62,954 nt of DNA from Spirochaetaceae bacterium (GTDB taxonomy: Bacteria; Spirochaetota; Spirochaetia; Treponematales; Breznakiellaceae). The stretch covers positions 1 to 62,954 of the forward strand of contig JAITER010000005.1 in NCBI GenBank assembly GCA_031281945.1, in the 5' to 3' direction. The notes under the pieces were generated by a model that made no database searches, was not told where the DNA came from, and was given only the letters and a program-made list of their open reading frames with translations. Shown here piece after piece: positions 7,756 to 16,967 of this stretch. Position 1 is the stretch's first letter. Each line of letters begins with the position of its first letter. The position numbers and the translations under genes are program-made.

Positions 7756-10700
7756 GTGTATTTAAACTGTAAAACTCTGTTTTTATGCTGTTTTTCTGTT
7801 TTTTTTATAAACTTTTTTTTGCCGGCGGATGATTTTTATTCCAGAATCGACGGTTTGTGGAATGTTCCCGCTACTTGGTCTAATATACTCAACGGGGGGG
7901 CGGCATCGACTTTCCCTGTAGCGGGCGATAATGTATATATATATACTCAAGTTACTATAGGGCAGGGGACGTCTGCAACCTGCAATGATATTAAAATATA
8001 CGGTGGTTTGAATTTGGAAACTGGCGCGTCCGCAACCTGCAATAATCTTGTAATATACCAAAACCCAACCGGCGGTTTGTATTTGGGAACGGGTTCGTCC
8101 ACCGAGCTTAATTGCAATAAAATTGAATTAAAAAGCGGAGGGGTGTTAAACGCGCAAGGATACGCTGTTATTAACACAAAACAATTGTTATGCGACACAT
8201 CCCCTTTTATAGTTCAAAACGCAAAAGTTACTGTGGAACAAGACGCCTGGGCGGATGACACGTTCAAAGTTTCTGACACAACAGACTTTAAAGGCGATTT
8301 ATTCTTAAAATCTTCATCGAATATTAAGCTTAAGATAGACGGCGATGTTAAAATAGGCGGGGACTTTTCTGTAAATTGCCGCGATTTTACCGCCGAATGC
8401 TCTGTTGCAACTGCCGCTATTAGCGTAGGCGGGGACTTTTCTGTAAATTGCGGCGGCAATTTTACCGCTACAACAAAAATAGGCGGGCCTAAAGCGGATA
8501 TATCGGCGACCGGCGACATTTTGTTTTCTTTTGTTGCAACTACAACTACAACTACAACCGATCCCGCATCGAATTTCGAGTCTTTAAAATTAAGAGGGCG
8601 GAGCGTAAAAGTTGATAACAAAAATGCCCCTACCGTCGTCACTACCGTTATAGATGGCGGTGAAGCTACGGGCGCAGGCGCCGCAGGCGATTTTTATGTA
8701 AAGGAGTATCAAACTCCTAACATCAAATTAAAAGACGCCATAAATACAAATGGGGGCGCCGTATCCATAGTTGGGGGCGCCGCATTCACCGGCATAACCG
8801 CCGATAACGCCTCCATTACGACAAACGGCGGAAATGTGGAGATTAAAAGCGCCAAAGACATAAAAGGCGGGCTTAATATAAACGCCGGCGGCGGAAAAGT
8901 TACGGTTAACACGACCGGAGGGAACATAGGCGAGGGCGCTTCGGCGGATAACATAACTATTGAAAATTTCGCAAAAGACTCTGTTTTTAGCGTGCAAGGC
9001 GGCGTTATAAAACTCAACAGCCTTATTCTGAAAAACGGAGGCGGAACTGGCGAAATTAAGGTTAATAAAGACATTGAATGCCTTAACAGCCTTATCTTAA
9101 AGGATAACGTAACCCTGTATTTTGAACTGGCTGGCGGCAGTTATATTTATTTAAAGGCTAAAAGTTTAGATGTAGGCGGCGGTTGCAAAATTTCTTCTTC
9201 AACAAGCAGATCTATTTCACTTACGGTTAACCAGATAGGCATAGACGGCTATTCCGGTAAAAACACTTTGGCCGGGACTATAAACACGGGAACAACCGCC
9301 GGGACTAACCTAACTTCATATACATCCACTTACAATATTGTATTTGGCGAAAATGAAATAACGCCAAGCTCTGGAAACGCTGTTTTTTTTAATTCCGCAT
9401 GGTTCGGTTCAAAAATAATTAACGGCGAAATGGTTTACGTGGGAGATACGACTGACCATTACAGTGGATCTATCTATACAAATGATATTTATATTACCGG
9501 TGTAGGTTTGAACGCCGCTTTTGGAAGGCCCGTTACTTTTACAACCAGTGCCGCCGGTTGCGTGTATTTTGTAAATGATTTTAATTCGACAAAGAGTCTT
9601 GATGTTTCAAAAACCGCCTACAATGCCGCCGCTTCTATATGTTTTAAAAACTATAGCGGCGTCACCCTCCAAAACAAAGAAATTAATGTAACCGCGGATA
9701 AAATAAAGTTTGTGAATTATGATGTTGAGTTAGAAGGCGCCTCCACAATGGAAACCGTAACCCTGGAAAGCATGGGGACGTCCACGGACGCCGATAAAGG
9801 TAAAATTGAAATTCTGGCTATAACCGGAGAAACAAACCACAAAATAGTATTTAAAAACAAGCAGCAGCTTACCTTAAAAGGCGCCGTTGATGTGGGTTCA
9901 TTTGAACAAATAGGGGATGGGGCCGTTTCGCTGGAAAATAATATAACGGCGACCAACTCTGGCGGAATCGGAATAGTTTTTAATAAAGACGTGAATATGG
10001 TTGTTCCCGGGACGACCGGCCTGTTGTTGGAATCCAAGGCCGGGATCGTCTTTAATTCATCGTTTTACAAGGCCGCGGGTTCAGCCGCCCAGGCGTCTCT
10101 TAAGCTGGAAGCCGCGGAAGACATAATCGTAAAAAAAGACGCCGGAAAGTCCGCCGCGCTATTTGAAGAAATAATAATAGAAAAAGCGAAGGATGTAAAA
10201 TTTAACGGGTTTTTTGGCGCCGTCAACTTTACCCAAAAAGCCGGAAGCGGCGATACTTATTTTGCGGAAAGTGTGAACATAAGCGGCAACTTTGATTTTA
10301 CCGGAAACGATTTGCGTATGCCGGGCCTTAAGGTTGTAAACGTGATAAGCGTTAATAATACCGGCGTGTGGAATGTTGGGACGTGGGCCGCGGCGGGGAT
10401 GGTCTCCGTTCCCGGTACAATAGAAGGCGGAAGCGTAACCCAGACGGGCGGCGCGCCCGCGGAATGTTGGGTAACAGGCGACATAATTTCCAATGCGGGT
10501 ATAACGTTTGGCAGTAAAATTCTTTTATGCGTAAACTCTATCAAGATAAGGCAAACTGAAAGCGGCGTGGGGGATATTATTCTTTCAGAAATAATGCGGG
10601 ATTCAAGCGCTGACGGGAATATTGAAATAACAACATCAACAAAAGAAATTAACGGCCGCAGTGATGTAACAATAAATGGAAATCTTGGCGATAGCTTTGA

Positions 10701-13700
10701 CAACGCTTTGGGCGATTTGGTGATTGGGCACTCAGGCGTTCTTACAATAAACTCTGGCGGGATATACGCCAAAAGTTTTAAGCAAACTCAGCGGCTTCCT
10801 TCTTCGGGCGATTACAACGTGCTTTTGAATGTTCCTTTTATACAAACAACGGGTGGCGGAGCTTCTGGCGGAATTCGTTTTGACGGCAATGTAAAATTAA
10901 ACATGCAGGGCGTAAACGCCGGAATTAGATTTATCGCCGGCGGTTATAATTATTACGGACAGGAATTCGGCGCGCAGATTGTTTTTACAGGGCCTGTAGA
11001 CGGCGGAAACGATGTTTATATACAAACAAGGGGCGGTGAAACCGGAAGTTTGGGTTATTCGGTGCGGTTTGTAGCGAGTTCCGCTTGGGGCGCAAAGGAG
11101 CCTATTGGCAACGGAAACGGATACGCTCTGGAAATAGCCGGCTCTTACACCGGGGCGCCGCCGGGCGACGCGCCCGAATGGAATCACATAATTCACGGGA
11201 TTTCCGCGAACGGCCCGCTAAAAATATCCCAAACCGGCGATAAACTGTATATGTACGGGGATATATGCATAAACGCTTACACGGGGGCCGAGCCTACTGT
11301 TTTTTACGCGGATTTATCAATAAATAACATAGAAAATATAAAATCGGGCGGGCCTTTGGAATTCAGGGGGGCTGGCACAGTTTGGTTCGCCGACAACGAC
11401 GCCGCTAAAACTATTCGCATTAGCACTACAGCCAATAACGCCAGTATTTCAATACTAAAAGCGTTTAACACCCTTCTGCACAGGATGGAATTAATAACGC
11501 ATGGTGATGGGAATGTGGTTTTGGCGGCCAGTATAAGCGTTAAATGGTCGGATGCGAACAGGGAGCCGAAACCCATGGATATGCTTTATATTGAATGCGG
11601 CCTTCTTGTAATGGGGTATACTGAAGCAGGAGCATCAAGCGGAAGTTTTTCAATAAATACAGGCACATACTCTACGAACCGCAACCTCCGCATCGTTTCC
11701 AAAAGAGGAGTGCATTATGTAGACGTTCCTGGAGATCCGATTATGGAGATGCGGGCGAGCGGCGGCGGAAGCGACATTATCATACAACCACAGGATCCCA
11801 GTAAGGATATAGTTATCGGCGACCTGGCGGGGCAACCCGATGATTTTTATATACCTAAGAAATTTATCAATTACGCCAGGGCCGCTAATGTATATATAGG
11901 CAGTATAAAAAAAGATGTCTCCGGCGGTAATACTTACGTGATGAGTCATGGCTACGGCCCGGCGGATTTAAAAGAATGGCGAAACGGCGCCGGAAACATA
12001 TACATAGGCGGGGCCTCCTCTATCAACATGGGTTCCTCCACCGCCGTCGGCGGGTCAGTTTACGTGGCCGCCAATCTGTATATCCTTAATAATCCACCGG
12101 CTGGCGATGCTACAAAAAAAAATCTGGTTTTTCAATTTACGGGAGACGCCTCGTTGACGTCGCCCAAAGACCGCTCTATATATTTTGATGTTGGAAATAC
12201 AGAAATCAAAAGTGACAGAGTTGATAAAACAAAGGCCGATGTAGAGATTCTCGGCGCAGGCTCCTTGTTTTTCTCCGCCCTCTCAATAGGTGAAGAGACC
12301 GGTTGCATAGCGGTAAAAACTCCCGCTTTGGGATCTTCTGATAAAAATGGAGTTGACGCCGAAAAATCCGCGTATATTAAAAATATCACGGCTTCCGCCG
12401 CCGCCATTTGGAAGTTGTACGCCGGGGATGTTCTGGCTTTTTCTTCCGAAAACGGAATTGCGCAAAAAGCGGGTTTTCAAGCGAAAACAGCGCACATAAG
12501 CGCCGGAAAACTTTTAGACCTTACCGGATTTAACAATATCGTAGATAAAATAACTTTAGAAAACACAAATACAACCGCGACTTCAGCCGAAGCTATTAAA
12601 CTTGCTGTAGGCGGTCATTTTTCTCCCGCCACGGACTTTGTTGAGGTTTCCGTCTTGAATCGAACTCCGGGCGGGTCTATAGAAATAGCCTCGAAGGTTA
12701 AACATATACGCATAACCGGAGCCAAAGACCCTATAACGGAAACTGACATGAAGGGTTTGGAAAGCACGGCGGGCGATATAACAATCGTTCCGGCTCTGGA
12801 TGGCGGTAAAAACGGCCTTATTTATGTGGGAAAGGGCCTTGACGACGGGGCCGGCGGCGTAAATCCTGTTAAAGTAAGTTCAGCCGGGAATAGCAAAAAC
12901 TTTATACGCTTTCGTTCCGCGATTTTATCCGCGCAACAAACCGCCTCCCCCGTAGCCAACTATAGCTTTGATTTGGACGCCGGGAGCGGCGTTGTGGAAT
13001 TCGCCGGTTTCGTAGGCGCGGCTAACGCCCAGGACGACGCTGGTTATTTTGATAAATTAAAGTTTATTCGCGGAACGGTAACCAAAAATACGGCGTCGGC
13101 GCTGTTTATCGCCGCCAACGAACTGACGCTTGGGGAAAATGGAGAGGCTGTTGTTATAGACTCTTCAAAAGACGCAAACAAAGATGTAACCATAAAAGTG
13201 AACGGCCTTTTAAAAACTGCCGGCGGAGGAATTAAAACAGGCGGCCCCAGGCCTTCTGGCGGGGAATACCCGCACCCCTGGGGAAAGGTTCAATTTTCAC
13301 CCAGAAGCGATTCCTTAACCGTTGAATACGCGCCGGAGCGACAAACTGGGGCGGACGTCTTTTATTCCAGCGAATGGAACGATGTATGGGCGGAATCTTT
13401 TGTTATTGGCGGGGACGCCCATAAAGCGGATATAACCTTGCGCGGAGTTTCCGGCACGCCCTTTGCCTTAACCGTAAAAAACTCAAGTTCCGCTTCGATA
13501 GTTATACAGGAACAGTATGTCTCGCAAAATAAAGAACTTTTGCTTTTTGCGGGGAGCGGCGGCGTTGTTTTAAACGGCGCATTGGCGGGGGCGGCCTCGC
13601 CCGCTCAGATAAATTTGGGAACGGCGGCTTTTTCTTTAAATTCCGGGAACTTTATTTTAAGGAGCGTTTCCCAGGCCCGTATAACGGCCAAAGGCGGCTT

Positions 13701-16700
13701 GACAATAAACGGCAGTATAGTTGTGGACGATGCTTCGCCGCAGGGAGGCCCCGCCATGATTTTGGACGCGGGAGAAAAACCCCTTAAAATAGGCGGAAAC
13801 GCGGGCGCGGATGACACGGATGACAAGCGGCTTTCTTCGTTTGAGGCGGTTTCTTCGGGTTCTATGAGCTTTGGGACGGAAAACGCCGGCGGTTCAATAT
13901 ATACAAAACAAGACGTCTCTTTTTCCATAAATGATAAAAATAAAAATATATCGTTCCCAAATAAAAACGGTTCTACGATTTCGTCTGTTAGCGGAAAATT
14001 AATTTTTAACGCGGACGCCGTTCTTAACCATGCCGGCGGTTTGCACATAGACGCCGGAATTGACGGGAAAGACGCGCCTGTGAACATAAGCCTGCAATCT
14101 TCCACGCCGGATAAAACGGCGGCTTTTAAAAGCGGCTATGCTTACAGCGATTCCGTTTATTCCAATACGGTGACGCTTAAAGGCGAAAATCAAAAATTAG
14201 CGTCTAACGGGGCTAAACTTTCCAACATAACCATAGATTTAAAAGATTCAAACGCGGCTTGCGTTTTAACGGATAACATCCACCAGGCCAGTAAAATCAT
14301 TATAAATAAAGGAATTTTGAATTTAAAAGACAAGGGCTGGTTTATAGATGGAGCGGCGGCCGTTGGTTCTTATTTAAATAGCGTGGAGAAGGGTTTTTAT
14401 ATTTACGATGATAGTTCTTTAAAAATGGCCGCCGGAACCGCTCTTGAGACGGACGGCGATTTTTCCGCCGCGGCGTCCCCCGGCCTTACGCTGGATCTTT
14501 CGCCGTCTTCTAGGTTAGTTTTTACCGGAACTGGATATATTGACGTAATAAACGGGCAAAAACTGGGCGGCGTAAAGATTTCCGGCGAAGACGGCTCTAA
14601 TTACGGGCGCGTTACTTTAAACAGCGATATTGAAATTACCGGAAACTGGGAACAATGGCCCGCCGAAGATGCTTTTTTTCACAACTCTAAAAGCGTAACA
14701 TTTAGCGGGGCTTACCCCCACGAAATTCGCAGCCCCGCGAAAGATTATGGCGGAAGCAAACATTACGGCGTTACAAAGTGGCATAGCTTTAAATCTGAAA
14801 CACCGGGCTTAACGCTTAAATTTGAAAATTTCCCCGCTAAACATATATTTGAACATGAATTAACCCTAAAAGGCTCAGAAGATAAACCGTTGTTAATCAC
14901 CTGTTTAAACGACTCCGTCGCGCTTCCCAATCAGCCCCCGGAAGAGCTTGAACCTTCCGAGCCTTCGCACCAAGCCTACTGGTATATTCAATTGGGGGAC
15001 TCCGGCCAGCACGCCGCTGTAGGTTTAGGCAATATAAAAGTGAGTTATAGTTTTTCGGATATAAGATACGCTATAGAGCCGCCGCTTACGGCTGATATAT
15101 CTCCAGAAAGTGTAAACTGGTTGCGGCGCAATCTTTTTATTTATAGCTGGACGGAAGATACGGACGGAAACGGGCAAATAGACCGCATCCGCGCGCAATT
15201 TACCGTGGATTATGATTTGGTTCGCGAGGATATATCAAAATTTAAGCCAATAATAGAAGATGTGATTACGCCGTCTGGAACATACAGTTACGCGGTAAAA
15301 AACTGCAAGTTTGCGGATAAGGACAAGGGTCTGATATACATAAATCTTGTTGAAAGCGGAAAACTGGATACGGGCGTAACCCCCAAATGGCGCATAGACC
15401 CGGCGCAACTTACGGAGAGCGGCGCGGCGCTCTCCGTACGCGCCGTATCGCCTGACGGCGCCGAGACTATACTCCCGCTTGATGTATGGCACGGTATGCG
15501 TGTGGCGGACACGGCGCCGCCGCGCATAGCTTACGCATTGTCCGTTCCAGGTAAAAATCAACTGTATATAAAGATGTCGGAACCGGCGGCTTCCGTTGCA
15601 ATTAGCGGGAGTTTCGCCGGAAAAGTTCTAAGCGGCGGCCTTATTTCAGGCTCCCGCGATGAATTCTTGTTTACGCTGGATTCATCTTTTACGCCGGAGG
15701 AGCTTATATCCGCCGGACTTTACCCGGATTCTGTTTTTAAAGAAATAAAAGATTTGGCGCCGGATGTATTGCCTGGGGATCCTTTCCATAATTACGCCAT
15801 GGCCCAGGTCGCAAACACGAGCCCTGTAAAGCCGTATTATCCAAGTCATTACAAATCTGACGTGAACCAGCCGGGCGCGGTGGTGTACGAACAGGTTGAA
15901 AATTTTTTTAATGATACGCTTTTTTCCGTTGCGGTTAACAGCGGCGAATATAATGGAAAAATAAGCCAGCCCAATTCATTTACCTCCAAAAACGGCGAAA
16001 CTCGCGCCAGCGATATTTTGGCGTTAAGGCCGGCCCGCGCGGACGCCATGATATTTTGGCCCATATACGCAAAAGACGCTTCGGGGAAATCGCACGGGCG
16101 CACGGACGGCGGTATAGGCACGGCTGTTAGATACGATGGAAGTGAAAAATTACGCCGCGTTCAGGAAGGCGCTGGCGGGGACGCGGAAGGCGTTGTAATA
16201 GAGGCCGTTGGGAACGCGGCCATGAGCGGCTTAGGCGTCCGGCTTTTTTATTCGTTTGACGTACCGCCCGATTGCCGCCAAACGCAAGGGACGCCGCCGC
16301 AACCTGTTGATTTAGGCGTTTGGCTTCCTAACGGCGCGTCTTCGCTGGAATTAAACGCCGTTCCCAAGCTACTTGAATCCGCGAAAAATCTTTCTCCAAG
16401 CATGGAGGAAGGCGGGCGTTATTTCTTTAATTTTACGGCGGATTCTTTTACCGGAAACGCAGATAAGATTGATTTTCTTTTCAAAATAGGGCCTTTGTAT
16501 GGGGTTAGGCTGGAAAGCGTTAGCGGTGAAATTCCAGAAGACTGGTACCGTAAACTGCGCTCTTTTTCGGTGAGTTTACAGGATTTACAGCGGCAACGCG
16601 GCGGGGCCACCGTGCTTAACAACGTTATAAACCCGTTAAAAAATGAGATTGCGGCGCTCGCTTACACGACAAACCGCGCGGGTGAGGTTACGATTCAGGT

Positions 16701-16881
16701 TTTTGCCATGGACGGCGCGTTGATTAAACAGCTTGAACGGGGTTCCAAACCGGCTGGCGATTATACTGTAAGTTGGGACGGTAAAAACAATAGCGGAAGG
16801 CCTGTGGCCCGCGGAATGTATTTTATACGCGCCGTAGCGCCCGGCGTTGATGAAATTCGCAAGGTAATGGTGGTAAAATAA
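7756..16881 (+). CDS. giant secreted beta-helix-like surface protein with FlgD-like C-terminal domain
   Basis: An unrecognised 3041-residue exported protein. A signal peptide (about 1-24: YLNCKTLFLCCFSVFFINFF, then LPADD) is followed by a G8-like start with W-x-x-P-A-T-W and P-x-x-G-D-N-V-Y-I near residues 36-60. About 2300 residues of short Gly/Asn/Asp-rich beta-strand repeats follow (NGGAVSIVGG, TTNGGNVEIKSAKDI, SGGIRFDGNVKLNM), as in filamentous-haemagglutinin-like helices. An acidic stretch DTDGNGQIDRI (about 2467) resembles a calcium loop, and Ig-like segments come after it. The last 80 residues (ending GRPVARGMYFIRAVAPG...RKVMVVK) match the FlgD-type Ig domain often found at the end of secreted proteins. 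The start is GTG without a ribosome-binding site. It probably shares an operon with the lipoprotein at 16968. A surface adhesin or matrix role is inference. Confidence 0.85.
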   Translation: MYLNCKTLFLCCFSVFFINFFLPADDFYSRIDGLWNVPATWSNILNGGAASTFPVAGDNVYIYTQVTIGQGTSATCNDIKIYGGLNLETGASATCNNLVIYQNPTGGLYLGTGSSTELNCNKIELKSGGVLNAQGYAVINTKQLLCDTSPFIVQNAKVTVEQDAWADDTFKVSDTTDFKGDLFLKSSSNIKLKIDGDVKIGGDFSVNCRDFTAECSVATAAISVGGDFSVNCGGNFTATTKIGGPKADISATGDILFSFVATTTTTTTDPASNFESLKLRGRSVKVDNKNAPTVVTTVIDGGEATGAGAAGDFYVKEYQTPNIKLKDAINTNGGAVSIVGGAAFTGITADNASITTNGGNVEIKSAKDIKGGLNINAGGGKVTVNTTGGNIGEGASADNITIENFAKDSVFSVQGGVIKLNSLILKNGGGTGEIKVNKDIECLNSLILKDNVTLYFELAGGSYIYLKAKSLDVGGGCKISSSTSRSISLTVNQIGIDGYSGKNTLAGTINTGTTAGTNLTSYTSTYNIVFGENEITPSSGNAVFFNSAWFGSKIINGEMVYVGDTTDHYSGSIYTNDIYITGVGLNAAFGRPVTFTTSAAGCVYFVNDFNSTKSLDVSKTAYNAAASICFKNYSGVTLQNKEINVTADKIKFVNYDVELEGASTMETVTLESMGTSTDADKGKIEILAITGETNHKIVFKNKQQLTLKGAVDVGSFEQIGDGAVSLENNITATNSGGIGIVFNKDVNMVVPGTTGLLLESKAGIVFNSSFYKAAGSAAQASLKLEAAEDIIVKKDAGKSAALFEEIIIEKAKDVKFNGFFGAVNFTQKAGSGDTYFAESVNISGNFDFTGNDLRMPGLKVVNVISVNNTGVWNVGTWAAAGMVSVPGTIEGGSVTQTGGAPAECWVTGDIISNAGITFGSKILLCVNSIKIRQTESGVGDIILSEIMRDSSADGNIEITTSTKEINGRSDVTINGNLGDSFDNALGDLVIGHSGVLTINSGGIYAKSFKQTQRLPSSGDYNVLLNVPFIQTTGGGASGGIRFDGNVKLNMQGVNAGIRFIAGGYNYYGQEFGAQIVFTGPVDGGNDVYIQTRGGETGSLGYSVRFVASSAWGAKEPIGNGNGYALEIAGSYTGAPPGDAPEWNHIIHGISANGPLKISQTGDKLYMYGDICINAYTGAEPTVFYADLSINNIENIKSGGPLEFRGAGTVWFADNDAAKTIRISTTANNASISILKAFNTLLHRMELITHGDGNVVLAASISVKWSDANREPKPMDMLYIECGLLVMGYTEAGASSGSFSINTGTYSTNRNLRIVSKRGVHYVDVPGDPIMEMRASGGGSDIIIQPQDPSKDIVIGDLAGQPDDFYIPKKFINYARAANVYIGSIKKDVSGGNTYVMSHGYGPADLKEWRNGAGNIYIGGASSINMGSSTAVGGSVYVAANLYILNNPPAGDATKKNLVFQFTGDASLTSPKDRSIYFDVGNTEIKSDRVDKTKADVEILGAGSLFFSALSIGEETGCIAVKTPALGSSDKNGVDAEKSAYIKNITASAAAIWKLYAGDVLAFSSENGIAQKAGFQAKTAHISAGKLLDLTGFNNIVDKITLENTNTTATSAEAIKLAVGGHFSPATDFVEVSVLNRTPGGSIEIASKVKHIRITGAKDPITETDMKGLESTAGDITIVPALDGGKNGLIYVGKGLDDGAGGVNPVKVSSAGNSKNFIRFRSAILSAQQTASPVANYSFDLDAGSGVVEFAGFVGAANAQDDAGYFDKLKFIRGTVTKNTASALFIAANELTLGENGEAVVIDSSKDANKDVTIKVNGLLKTAGGGIKTGGPRPSGGEYPHPWGKVQFSPRSDSLTVEYAPERQTGADVFYSSEWNDVWAESFVIGGDAHKADITLRGVSGTPFALTVKNSSSASIVIQEQYVSQNKELLLFAGSGGVVLNGALAGAASPAQINLGTAAFSLNSGNFILRSVSQARITAKGGLTINGSIVVDDASPQGGPAMILDAGEKPLKIGGNAGADDTDDKRLSSFEAVSSGSMSFGTENAGGSIYTKQDVSFSINDKNKNISFPNKNGSTISSVSGKLIFNADAVLNHAGGLHIDAGIDGKDAPVNISLQSSTPDKTAAFKSGYAYSDSVYSNTVTLKGENQKLASNGAKLSNITIDLKDSNAACVLTDNIHQASKIIINKGILNLKDKGWFIDGAAAVGSYLNSVEKGFYIYDDSSLKMAAGTALETDGDFSAAASPGLTLDLSPSSRLVFTGTGYIDVINGQKLGGVKISGEDGSNYGRVTLNSDIEITGNWEQWPAEDAFFHNSKSVTFSGAYPHEIRSPAKDYGGSKHYGVTKWHSFKSETPGLTLKFENFPAKHIFEHELTLKGSEDKPLLITCLNDSVALPNQPPEELEPSEPSHQAYWYIQLGDSGQHAAVGLGNIKVSYSFSDIRYAIEPPLTADISPESVNWLRRNLFIYSWTEDTDGNGQIDRIRAQFTVDYDLVREDISKFKPIIEDVITPSGTYSYAVKNCKFADKDKGLIYINLVESGKLDTGVTPKWRIDPAQLTESGAALSVRAVSPDGAETILPLDVWHGMRVADTAPPRIAYALSVPGKNQLYIKMSEPAASVAISGSFAGKVLSGGLISGSRDEFLFTLDSSFTPEELISAGLYPDSVFKEIKDLAPDVLPGDPFHNYAMAQVANTSPVKPYYPSHYKSDVNQPGAVVYEQVENFFNDTLFSVAVNSGEYNGKISQPNSFTSKNGETRASDILALRPARADAMIFWPIYAKDASGKSHGRTDGGIGTAVRYDGSEKLRRVQEGAGGDAEGVVIEAVGNAAMSGLGVRLFYSFDVPPDCRQTQGTPPQPVDLGVWLPNGASSLELNAVPKLLESAKNLSPSMEEGGRYFFNFTADSFTGNADKIDFLFKIGPLYGVRLESVSGEIPEDWYRKLRSFSVSLQDLQRQRGGATVLNNVINPLKNEIAALAYTTNRAGEVTIQVFAMDGALIKQLERGSKPAGDYTVSWDGKNNSGRPVARGMYFIRAVAPGVDEIRKVMVVK

Positions 16882-16967
16882 ACAGCGGGGCGAAAAAACA
16901 AATAGCCCGAAAGAAAAGCCGTGTTGTTTTGCGCGGTTTTTTAGGGGAGTTCTTGCGGGAAAGCAAA